In this document: in pieces, positions 1 to 6,194 of the stretch
Layout: each line of letters opens with the position of its first letter
How positions within the stretch are numbered: position 1 is the first letter of the stretch
NCBI GenBank assembly: GCA_937884735.1
Contig: CAKZYI010000067.1
Coordinates: 1 to 6,569, forward strand
DNA length: 6,569 nt
DNA from: an uncultured Pleurocapsa sp.
GTDB lineage: Bacteria > Cyanobacteriota > Cyanobacteriia > Cyanobacteriales > Xenococcaceae
Direction: 5' to 3'
The notes under the pieces: model-generated
Databases searched by the model: none
Seen by the model: the letters and a program-made list of their open reading frames with translations, nothing else
What the model was told of the DNA's origin: nothing
Made by a program: the position numbers and the translations under genes

Positions 1-21
1 ATCTTTATCTCTATTTATTAT

Positions 22-49
22 TCAACATCGAATAATCAACATTCAACAT
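22..49. repeat. Degenerate heptamer tandem repeat (unit TCAACAT)
   Basis: TCAACAT occurs at 22-28, 36-42 and 43-49. The unit at 29-35 is diverged (CGAATAA), so all copies share one 7-base register. Heptameric short tandem repeats (STRR) between genes are known from cyanobacteria, and this looks like a small degenerate example. It lies directly upstream of the histidine kinase start. With so few units, chance in AT-rich sequence is possible. Confidence 0.4.
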
Positions 50-56
50 TTTGTAA

Positions 57-1463
57 ATGAACTTACTATTTCAATCAACTCGCCGTCGTCTGGCTTTATG
101 GTACACCGCGGTAACTGCCGTATTACTGTTGCTATTTGCTCTGGTGATATATTTCTATGTCCGAACTACTTTAGTAGATCGTATAGATGACACTTTAAAA
201 CACGTTGTTGAGGTAGTCGATCGCTCTTTGGTAATCCAGCCCCTAGCGGAAACGAGGGGTAGATATGGGGTAAATGTGGATGCTAGCTTCAATAGAAATG
301 TCAAAGGCGTAGAAGACGATCGCATCGATTTAGAATGGTTTAATCCCGAACAAGAGCTACTTTGGTCTACTTTTGAGCAACCCATAGATTATCCTTTGCA
401 CTTTCATCGTAAAGGAGAAACAGTCTATTTAAATCGTGATCGCATTGTGCGTCAGATTGTGCAGAAAGTTGAACTAGAACATCGTGTTTTGGGGTATTTG
501 CGGGTAAGTCATCCTTGGTTTGAAGTAACCAAACCAATTAACCAATTGACCAAAGATCTGATTATTGGCATTAGTCTGATGATTCTTTCTGTAGGAGGAA
601 TCGGCTGGTTTTTATCGGGTATTGCCATCGAGCCTATCCAGGTTTCTTATTCTAGTTTGAAACAGTTTACCGCCGCTGCTTCCCATGAATTGCGTAATCC
701 CATTGCAACGATCCAAACCAATGTGCAAATGGCATTGGCTTATCCTGAAGCCGAGCCTCAACTACAGCAAATACAGCTACAAATTAATGAACGTTTGAAT
801 CAAAAATTAGGACTATTAGTTAACGATTTGCTGTTTTTAGCTCGTGCTGATAGCGGCATAGTACAGCAGGAATGGCAGTCTGTACCTCTAGATGCGTTAT
901 TGATCGATGTAATTGAAGAACAACGCATTGCTGCTACCCAAAAAGGTTTATTTCTGTCTCTACACATAGTTGAGCCAAAACTAGAGGAAGAATTTAATGA
1001 AGAGGATATTTTTACAATTCAAGGAGACTGGGATCAGCTATCTCGTTTGTTTACCAACCTAATTGCTAATGCGATCGAACATACTAATAAGCCAGCAGAA
1101 TCTTCCCAAGATGCTTCGGTAGAAATTGAATTAGAAATAATTAAAGCCTTACCCAAAACCATCAGAGTGAGGGAAAGTAACCGTCAATACGAACTACAGG
1201 TAAAAGTTAAAGACAACGGTAAAGGTATCCCTAAGGCTGATTTGGGTCATATCTTCGATCGCTTTTATCGTGCCGATCCTGCTCGCTCTGCTCAACGTAA
1301 CATCAACACTTCTACTGGTGCAGGTTTGGGACTAGCAATTGCTAAAGCAATCGTGGACAATCACCAAGGACAAATTAATGTAGACAGTACCATAACAAAA
1401 GGAACAACCTTTACTGTTGTCTTACCTCACATTGAAGGAGAGAGCCTTAGACCAAAATGTTAA
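57..1463 (+). CDS. Membrane-bound sensor histidine kinase (HisKA/HATPase_c)
   Basis: This is a two-component sensor kinase of 468 residues. A basic N-terminus is followed by TM1 (about 14-35), an extracytoplasmic sensor region (about 36-167) and TM2 (about 168-188). The phosphoacceptor helix carries the H-box HELRNPI with His210; E211 and N214 fit the ExxT/N phosphatase motif. The ATPase domain shows an N-box (N334, N338), a G1 box DNGKG (386-390), an F-box FDRFY (400-404) and a G2 box GAGLGLAI (421-428). Only about 20 residues separate TM2 from His210, so a complete HAMP domain is missing. Residues 343-380, between the N-box and G1, form a longer linker than usual. The sensor region is rich in acidic residues (for example EDDRIDLEW at 86-94), which might suit metal sensing. 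I half-recall similar N-termini in cyanobacterial ManS-type kinases, but this is too uncertain for a symbol. No clear Shine-Dalgarno sequence precedes the ATG. Any partner regulator lies outside the window. Confidence 0.95.
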   Translation: MNLLFQSTRRRLALWYTAVTAVLLLLFALVIYFYVRTTLVDRIDDTLKHVVEVVDRSLVIQPLAETRGRYGVNVDASFNRNVKGVEDDRIDLEWFNPEQELLWSTFEQPIDYPLHFHRKGETVYLNRDRIVRQIVQKVELEHRVLGYLRVSHPWFEVTKPINQLTKDLIIGISLMILSVGGIGWFLSGIAIEPIQVSYSSLKQFTAAASHELRNPIATIQTNVQMALAYPEAEPQLQQIQLQINERLNQKLGLLVNDLLFLARADSGIVQQEWQSVPLDALLIDVIEEQRIAATQKGLFLSLHIVEPKLEEEFNEEDIFTIQGDWDQLSRLFTNLIANAIEHTNKPAESSQDASVEIELEIIKALPKTIRVRESNRQYELQVKVKDNGKGIPKADLGHIFDRFYRADPARSAQRNINTSTGAGLGLAIAKAIVDNHQGQINVDSTITKGTTFTVVLPHIEGESLRPKC

Positions 1464-1544
1464 CAACCAATGATTTTTGTTAAATAAAAATTACAAATGC
1501 TTAATAATTGCTTTATATTTAAAATAAGCGTTTAAATCAAACCC

Positions 1545-1569
1545 TTTCCGATTCAATATGCTTCGGAAA
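1545..1569. terminator. Small stem-loop downstream of the histidine kinase
   Basis: TTTCCGA (1545-1551) and TCGGAAA (1563-1569) form a perfect 7-bp inverted repeat with an 11-base loop. It lies 81 bases after the kinase stop codon and 50 bases before the next start on the same strand. No T-run follows immediately, although TTTTT occurs at about 1582-1586. It could be a weak terminator or an operator-like palindrome for the 1620 gene. Reading it as a terminator is inference. Confidence 0.3.
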
Positions 1570-1619
1570 AATTTATCCTCCTTTTTATAAATATCCATTT
1601 TTAAGCTAGCAAAAATATT

Positions 1620-1853
1620 ATGTTGGATTCTTTAAAGCTAGAGCTTCTCTGGCTAATTATTGAGCAGGAAGAAACTGTCATTTCGTCTAAAATGAGTGAT
1701 GCTGAGATTATTAAATACACTTTAGAACAGCTAAAAGCGCAAATGCTGTTGAGTAACTCTGAACTTATTGATATTTATATTTATGTTCAATCAAGAATCC
1801 CCTTAATTCGAGATATTGCCGAAGTCCAATCGGTCAAAATTTTAAAAAAGTAG
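1620..1853 (+). CDS. Small hypothetical protein, 77 aa
   Basis: I do not recognise this protein. It begins with ATG at 1620 and has no visible Shine-Dalgarno sequence, which is common in cyanobacteria. The sequence looks helical throughout: a hydrophobic N-terminal helix (about 4-15, LELLWLIIEQEE at 7-18), a second helix around AEIIKYTLEQLKAQML (28-43), and a third rich in Ile and Tyr (about 45-60). The end is basic (KILKK). There is no signal peptide, no cysteine and no metal-binding motif. It lies 156 bases after the kinase and converges on pgi across a hairpin-containing gap. The composition is credible for a real small soluble protein, possibly one that binds a partner, but the sequence gives no function. 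A chance open frame is not excluded. Confidence 0.55.
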   Translation: MLDSLKLELLWLIIEQEETVISSKMSDAEIIKYTLEQLKAQMLLSNSELIDIYIYVQSRIPLIRDIAEVQSVKILKK

Positions 1854-1895
1854 CCCAGGCTCAACAATTGATTTCTTTATTTCTTTACTACACAG

Positions 1896-1952
1896 AAAAG
1901 CGATCGCCTTGTCATAATAACTTGCATAAGTTAAATATTTTGGGCGATCGCC
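1896..1952 (-). terminator. HIP1-armed hairpin, likely pgi terminator
   Basis: GCGATCGCC at 1900-1908 and GGCGATCGC at 1943-1951 are complementary over 9 bp. They enclose a 34-base loop that holds a second inverted repeat, AACTT-GCAT-AAGTT (1919-1932). Read on the minus strand, the distal arm is followed directly by TTTT (1899-1896), which fits an intrinsic terminator for pgi, whose stop codon is about 35 bases upstream. On the plus strand no immediate T-run follows, so termination of the 1620 gene here would be weaker. Each arm is itself a HIP1 palindrome, so the pairing could be a by-product of HIP1 abundance. Confidence 0.5.
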
Positions 1953-1985
1953 GTAATAATTATTTTTAACAAAAATAGTTTAGCT

Positions 1986-3575
1986 TTAACCCTTCCAAGA
2001 AGCTTTAACTGTACTTGGCAAGCCGATATGACCTTGAATTAAGATACCTCGCTGGTTCGCATCAAGATGGCGCACAATTTTATAAACTGTCTCAATTTCA
2101 TCACTTATACCAGCTTTACTGGCTAATTCTGCCAAAGATAGAGGAGATGATGCTTGTTTGAGAGTTTCTACTACTTGTCTTTGAATATTCAACACCGATG
2201 CAGCAGCTTTTTTACCTGCTTCTACTCCTGGCTGGTGATAAGCATTAATATTTACCAAAGAAGCATAAATACTAACGGCTCTTTCATAAAGAGCAATCAA
2301 CGCGCCAACAATACGCTCGTCAACTTGGGGAATAGTAATTGTAATCGAATCTCTTTGCTTGTCGTTTAGTGCAGTGCGAGTGCCAAGCAAAAACCCTTTG
2401 AGATAGTCTCCAGAGGTGATTCCTGGTTCAATTTCAACAAAGTCGGCTCTACGATCTTCCAACACCTCAATAAAGGTCAAGAAAAAGTTATTTACTCCTT
2501 CTCGAAGTTGTTGAACATAGGCATGTTGATCGGTTGAACCCTTGTTACCATATACTGCAATACCCTGATTGACTACTTTTCCATCAAGGTCTTTTTCCTT
2601 GCCCAACGATTCCATAATAAGCTGTTGGAGATAGCGACTAAAAAGAAGTAGGCTATCTTTATAGGGCAAAATTACCATGTCTTTTTCCCCCCTACCATGT
2701 CCAGCCCCATACCAAGCCATAGCCAATAGTGCAGCAGGGTTATCTTTAAGGCTAGGTTTGCGAGTTAAAGCATCCATTGCTTTCGCTCCTTGTAACATCG
2801 CCCTGATATCAATTCCCTGCAAAGCAGCAGCGACTAAACCGACGGGAGACAATTCTGAAGTTCTTCCTCCCACCCAATCACGCATAGGAAAAATAGCTAA
2901 CCAGCCATCTCGGTCGGCGATCGCCTCAAGCTTACTGCTTTTTCCTGTAATGGCAAAGGCGTGTGCTGCAAAATCGAGATTATTGTCGGTGTATACTTTC
3001 TTAACCTCTAGCATCCCGTTACGAGTTTCGGGAGTACCTCCCGATTTAGAAATTACCGAGACTAAAGTAGTGTTAAGGCGATCGCCAATACCCGCAATAA
3101 CTTTGTCAATACCCGCAGGATCGGTATTATCAATAAAATGAATTTTTAATGGTGGATCGTTGGGAGCGAGGGCTTGTGCTACGAACTGTGGTCCTAAAGC
3201 CGAACCTCCGATACCAATAGAAAGAATATCGGTAAACTTACCGCCGCTGGGGGGGGAAATTTCTCCACTGTGAACCTTCTTCGTAAACTCGATGACGCTA
3301 TTATTGGTATCGATAATATCTTGTTTTAGTTCGGCGGTGGGAGCTAAGTCTGGATCGCGCAACCAGTAGTGACCAACCATACGGTTTTCATCAGGGTTGG
3401 CGATTGCACCACCTTCTAAGGCTTCAATATCCTTAAATGCCCTGTCAAATTTAGGTTTTAACTCCGCAACTAGGGCATCATCAAAAGTAATTCGACTAAT
3501 ATCTAAATAAAATCCTAAATCTTGATTGTAGTAAAGCCAATCCTGGTAGCGTTGCCAAAGTTTGAAATTGTCCAT
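1986..3575 (-). CDS. pgi: Glucose-6-phosphate isomerase
   Basis: This cytoplasmic enzyme interconverts glucose 6-phosphate and fructose 6-phosphate, linking glycolysis, gluconeogenesis, the oxidative pentose phosphate route and glycogen metabolism. The protein has 529 residues with SIS-type sugar-phosphate loops: GIGGSALG (121-128) and SKSGGTPET (176-184). The PGI signature region is DWVGGRTSELSPVG (233-246), with Thr239 where the classical pattern has Phe or Tyr. By alignment from memory with bacterial PGIs, the catalytic residues are Glu322 (QLIMESLGK), His351 (GSTDQHAY) and Lys455 (HQPGVEAGKK). Residues about 475-529 form an extra C-terminal segment resembling a small winged helix. The start is secure: an in-frame TGA lies at 3588-3590 with no other possible start between. 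Only 107 bases separate it from tgt upstream. A hairpin followed by TTTT lies just downstream. The gene appears intact. Confidence 0.98.
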   Translation of the reverse strand: MDNFKLWQRYQDWLYYNQDLGFYLDISRITFDDALVAELKPKFDRAFKDIEALEGGAIANPDENRMVGHYWLRDPDLAPTAELKQDIIDTNNSVIEFTKKVHSGEISPPSGGKFTDILSIGIGGSALGPQFVAQALAPNDPPLKIHFIDNTDPAGIDKVIAGIGDRLNTTLVSVISKSGGTPETRNGMLEVKKVYTDNNLDFAAHAFAITGKSSKLEAIADRDGWLAIFPMRDWVGGRTSELSPVGLVAAALQGIDIRAMLQGAKAMDALTRKPSLKDNPAALLAMAWYGAGHGRGEKDMVILPYKDSLLLFSRYLQQLIMESLGKEKDLDGKVVNQGIAVYGNKGSTDQHAYVQQLREGVNNFFLTFIEVLEDRRADFVEIEPGITSGDYLKGFLLGTRTALNDKQRDSITITIPQVDERIVGALIALYERAVSIYASLVNINAYHQPGVEAGKKAAASVLNIQRQVVETLKQASSPLSLAELASKAGISDEIETVYKIVRHLDANQRGILIQGHIGLPSTVKASWKG

Positions 3576-3682
3576 ATGTTTTGTATGTCAGCGCGAACTC
3601 TACCTGTAAGTTTAGTTTAAGCGTCCCAGCTTTATACACCGTTTTACAATTTCTTTTTATCAGTTTAATTGTTCCTCAATTT

Positions 3683-4786
3683 CTATTCATTTAGCCAACT
3701 GGCAAATTCTGTAGCAAAAGTACCCGCAAAGATTGATTGACGGATTTGTTGGGTAAAACGAATTAATTCCGTAACGTTGTGAAGAGATAACATAATGTAG
3801 CCCAGCATTTCTTGCGATCGCACCATATGACAAAGATATGCCCGACTAAAGTTTTTGCAAGCATAGCAAGAGCAGTTTTCGTCTAGAGGCTTGTAGTCTC
3901 TTTTATACTTAGCATTTTTAATATTGATTCGCTCTCCCCGTACTAATGCCGTACCATGACGACCAAAACGGGTAGGAATTACACAGTCAAATAAATCTAT
4001 TCCCGATGCGATCGCCTGTGCCATTTCTCGATAAGTACCCACACCCATTAGATACCGCGGTTTGTTATTGGGCAACAAAGGAGCAGTATGTTTGACCGTG
4101 GCATTGATCAATTCTGGATCTTCTCCCACGCTCACCCCACCAATCGCATATCCAGGTAAGTTTAGTTCAGCCAACTGCTCTACTGCCTTGGTTCTCAAAT
4201 CAAGATGTATGCCACCTTGAACAATGCCAAACAATGCTTGTTTTTCCTTATATTGATGAGCTTCTACACATCTTTTGAGCCAGCGATAACTCCTGTCTGT
4301 GGCTGCTTCTACCTGTTCTTTGGTAGCATCAGCAGGAGGACATTCATCAAATGCCATAATCACATCTGCACCCAAAGCATTTTGGATTTGAATCGATCTT
4401 TCAGGGCTAATTTCAATACTTCTGCCATCACGGGGAGATATGAATGTAACTCCTTGATCGCTAATCTTCCGCATTTCGCTCAGACTAAAAACTTGAAAAC
4501 CACCCGAATCAGTCAAAATGGGTTGATTCCATGCCATAAAGCTATGCAGCCCCCCTGCCTCTTTGACTATATCTTCTCCTGGTTGTAAATGTAGATGATA
4601 AGTATTCGCCAAGATCATCTGGGCATTAGCTTCCTTTAGTTGTTGAGGAATAATACCCTTAACCGTTGCCAAAGTGCCGACTGGCATAAATCTGGGAGTC
4701 TCTACGATGCCATGAGAAGTATGGAAAACCCCTGCTCTAGCATTAGTGTGACTACAATTTGCCTGACATTCAAATGAAAAACCCAA
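3683..4786 (-). CDS. tgt: tRNA-guanine transglycosylase (queuine/preQ1 insertion)
   Basis: Tgt exchanges guanine 34 in the anticodon of GUN tRNAs (Asp, Asn, His, Tyr) for the queuosine precursor preQ1. The protein has 367 residues, close to the usual bacterial length of about 370. Conserved blocks are TPRFMPVGTLATVKG (30-44), DSGGFQVFSLSEMR (93-106, with Asp93), AFDECPP (145-151), GIVQGG (187-192), YAIGGVSVGE (213-222) and GIDLFDCVIPTR (262-273), in which Asp264 matches the nucleophile. The zinc ligands are Cys305, Cys307, Cys310 and His336. The start appears to be TTG at 4784-4786. An in-frame stop lies at 4805-4807, no ATG or GTG lies between, and the first in-frame ATG (Met34) would remove conserved sequence. 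A rare ATT at 4787-4789 is an alternative. The 149-residue gene ends 26 nt upstream on the same strand, which suggests cotranscription. Confidence 0.97.
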   Translation of the reverse strand: MGFSFECQANCSHTNARAGVFHTSHGIVETPRFMPVGTLATVKGIIPQQLKEANAQMILANTYHLHLQPGEDIVKEAGGLHSFMAWNQPILTDSGGFQVFSLSEMRKISDQGVTFISPRDGRSIEISPERSIQIQNALGADVIMAFDECPPADATKEQVEAATDRSYRWLKRCVEAHQYKEKQALFGIVQGGIHLDLRTKAVEQLAELNLPGYAIGGVSVGEDPELINATVKHTAPLLPNNKPRYLMGVGTYREMAQAIASGIDLFDCVIPTRFGRHGTALVRGERINIKNAKYKRDYKPLDENCSCYACKNFSRAYLCHMVRSQEMLGYIMLSLHNVTELIRFTQQIRQSIFAGTFATEFASWLNE

Positions 4787-4794
4787 AATGTGAT

Positions 4795-4816
4795 TAATTA
4801 CTAATTACTAAATTAC
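4795..4816. repeat. Heptamer tandem repeat (unit TAATTAC)
   Basis: TAATTAC occurs at 4795-4801 and 4802-4808, followed by an 8-base variant TAAATTAC at 4809-4816. The array fills most of the 26-nt gap between the unknown gene and tgt and overlaps the unknown gene's TAA stop (4813-4815). It resembles cyanobacterial heptameric short tandem repeats. It also occupies the place where a tgt ribosome binding site would be expected, and none is visible there. Confidence 0.45.
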
Positions 4817-5262
4817 TGAAATTCTTCGTCGTCTAACTGAACATCCAAACGCGCAGACAAGACTTCTGTTACCATTGCTTCAATTGTTTCAGCATCAATA
4901 TCTTTTGATATTGCTTGGGGGCGAGAAGGGCGGGCGATCGGAATGAGACGCAGCTGACGATTATCTTGAATAAGGTCAAAATACGATTCGTTTTCAGTAG
5001 ATCTACTTAATTGTAGATAGTCAAAACAATAGATATTTATGTAGATATTTTTATTAGCAATTAGTGTAGATTGATTACAATCACTAAATATTTCCTGAAT
5101 AAATCCTTTTCCTTCACTAGTTACTTGTCCATCTATAGTATGGACATAGTAAACATGACACATATCAGTTAACAGACGTTTTATATCATCATGATTGATC
5201 ACAATGCCCCGATCTACTATGCAAGGTGCTGGTATAAACTTCATGCCTTGATGCTTACTCAT
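4813..5262 (-). CDS. Hypothetical protein, 149 aa, upstream of tgt
   Basis: I do not recognise this protein. It starts with ATG at 5262, with a weak purine stretch (AAGAGA) about 9 bases upstream. A second Met at residue 7 is an alternative start. The N-terminal part (about 8-110) alternates hydrophobic and polar residues as in a beta-rich fold: PCIVDRGIVIN (13-23), CHVYYVHTIDGQ (35-46), TLIANKNIYINIYCFDYLQL (66-85) and RQLRLIPIARP (102-112). A short linker leads to an acidic C-terminal helix and tail (120-149, ending DDEEFQ). Four Cys residues (14, 35, 62, 79) are spread out and do not form a motif. There is no signal peptide or membrane segment, so it is probably cytoplasmic. It lies 26 nt upstream of tgt on the same strand and is divergent from cobS. 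That position suggests it shares a transcript with tgt but does not show a shared function. Confidence 0.75.
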   Translation of the reverse strand: MSKHQGMKFIPAPCIVDRGIVINHDDIKRLLTDMCHVYYVHTIDGQVTSEGKGFIQEIFSDCNQSTLIANKNIYINIYCFDYLQLSRSTENESYFDLIQDNRQLRLIPIARPSRPQAISKDIDAETIEAMVTEVLSARLDVQLDDEEFQ

Positions 5263-5290
5263 AAAAATTCATCTCTTAACTTTTAAAGTA

Positions 5291-5362
5291 TTGGGCTTCT
5301 ATATTTTCTTGTTAGAAATATAGCGTAAAAATAAAGTAGCTTATGAAACAATATTAGCCCAA
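5291..5362. promoter_or_regulatory. Inverted repeat in the divergent promoter region
   Basis: TTGGGCT (5291-5297) and AGCCCAA (5356-5362) are perfect 7-bp complements 58 bases apart, in the 143-base gap between the divergent unknown gene and cobS. Inside lies a bulged hairpin: ATATTT (5301-5306) and CT (5308-5309) pair with AG (5314-5315) and AAATAT (5316-5321), with T5307 bulged. The arms could be two operator half-sites or the base of an RNA structure. Neither reading is demonstrated. Confidence 0.25.
5309..5337 (+). promoter_or_regulatory. cobS: Weak candidate sigma70-type promoter for cobS
   Basis: TTGTTA (5309-5314) and TAAAGT (5332-5337) each match the -35 and -10 consensus at four of six positions and are separated by 17 bases. 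They lie 68 bases upstream of the cobS ATG, in the only intergenic space that could hold its promoter. The region is AT-rich, so such matches arise easily by chance. Confidence 0.2.
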
Positions 5363-5405
5363 CATTTGCCATGTATTTAATCAAATTTTAATCAATCATT
5401 TATCC

Positions 5406-6194
5406 ATGATAAAAATACCTATTAGTAACTTTAGACTATGGATACATAACATTCTTGCTTCTTTCTTAAGTGGAGTAATTTTTTATACAATAATTCCTTT
5501 GCCCTCTAAGTGGACTAATAATTGGTCGCGAATTGCTCGCTGGTGTCCTATAGTCGGTTTGTTGATTGGACTAGTGCTGGCTTCGATCAAAATACTGTTT
5601 AGCTTATGGAATCTGCCCAATTTAACTAGTAATGTTCTGGTTGTAGCTATTTGGGTGGCTATTACCGGGGGTCTACATTTAGATGGGGCAATGGATAGTG
5701 CGGATGGTTTAGCCGTTACAGATTCTAATCGTCGTTTGGAAGTAATGAAGGATAGTGCCACAGGAGCATTTGGCGCAATCTCCGCCGTGATTATTTTATT
5801 ACTAAAAACAGCGGCTTTATTTGATGCATCCCTTCCTATTTGGTTGGTATTAATCTCAGCAACAGGGTGGGCGAGATGGGGACAGGTTTGCGCGATCGCT
5901 TTTTATCCTTACTTGAGAGAAACGGGAAAAGGTTCATTTCACCAAGAAAATTTGCGATCGCCTCAAGATATATTATTGGGTTTATTTGTCTTGCTTGGTT
6001 GCAGCAGCCTATGGCTTATGGTTGAATCTTTATCTTGGTTGCAAGTAATAATAATTGTAGGGGGTAACATAGCGATCTCCCTGGCAACTGGATATTGGTT
6101 TAACAAACAGCTTGGCGGACATACGGGAGATACCTATGGTGCAATAGTAGAATGGAGTGAGGCTTTCATACTTTGTTTTTTGACGGTATTTTAG
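5406..6194 (+). CDS. cobS: Adenosylcobinamide-GDP ribazoletransferase (cobalamin-5'-phosphate synthase)
   Basis: CobS is an integral membrane enzyme. It joins adenosylcobinamide-GDP to alpha-ribazole (or its 5'-phosphate), one of the last steps of cobalamin assembly. The protein has 262 residues, close to the usual 240-270. Family motifs are GGLHLDGAMDSADGL (88-102, with Asp93, Asp97 and Asp100 as probable metal ligands), VMKDSATGAFG (113-123) and GGHTGDTYGA (237-246) followed by Glu249. Several hydrophobic segments are evident, at about 14-30, 47-67, 76-90, 123-139, 144-166, 187-206 and 212-230. The ATG at 5406 has no visible Shine-Dalgarno sequence. Two HIP1 octamers lie within the gene (5892-5899 and 5954-5961). 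Its stop codon overlaps the end of the permease relic on the opposite strand. No other cob gene is in the window and no B12 riboswitch is visible upstream. The gene appears intact. Confidence 0.96.
   Translation: MIKIPISNFRLWIHNILASFLSGVIFYTIIPLPSKWTNNWSRIARWCPIVGLLIGLVLASIKILFSLWNLPNLTSNVLVVAIWVAITGGLHLDGAMDSADGLAVTDSNRRLEVMKDSATGAFGAISAVIILLLKTAALFDASLPIWLVLISATGWARWGQVCAIAFYPYLRETGKGSFHQENLRSPQDILLGLFVLLGCSSLWLMVESLSWLQVIIIVGGNIAISLATGYWFNKQLGGHTGDTYGAIVEWSEAFILCFLTVF

Noticed and set aside
1574..1590. Strong Shine-Dalgarno-like AAGGAGG on the minus strand
   Set aside because: No start codon at proper spacing and no minus-strand ORF follows. It is a chance match in a plus-strand intergenic region.
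2677..3141. 154-codon plus-strand ORF inside pgi
   Set aside because: It lies wholly antisense to the strongly conserved pgi coding sequence, has no family resemblance and no upstream signals, so it is a shadow frame.
3576..3682. psbK, which I recall lying near tgt in some cyanobacteria
   Set aside because: The 107-base gap between pgi and tgt is too short for psbK, and no short photosystem-like hydrophobic ORF is present beside tgt on either side.
4205..4588. 127-codon plus-strand ORF inside tgt
   Set aside because: It is antisense to conserved tgt motifs, with an unremarkable composition. It is a shadow of tgt.
5263..5405. Cobalamin riboswitch upstream of cobS
   Set aside because: The gap is only 143 bases, shorter than a typical B12 riboswitch, and no B12-box (GCCACTG-like) sequence is visible.
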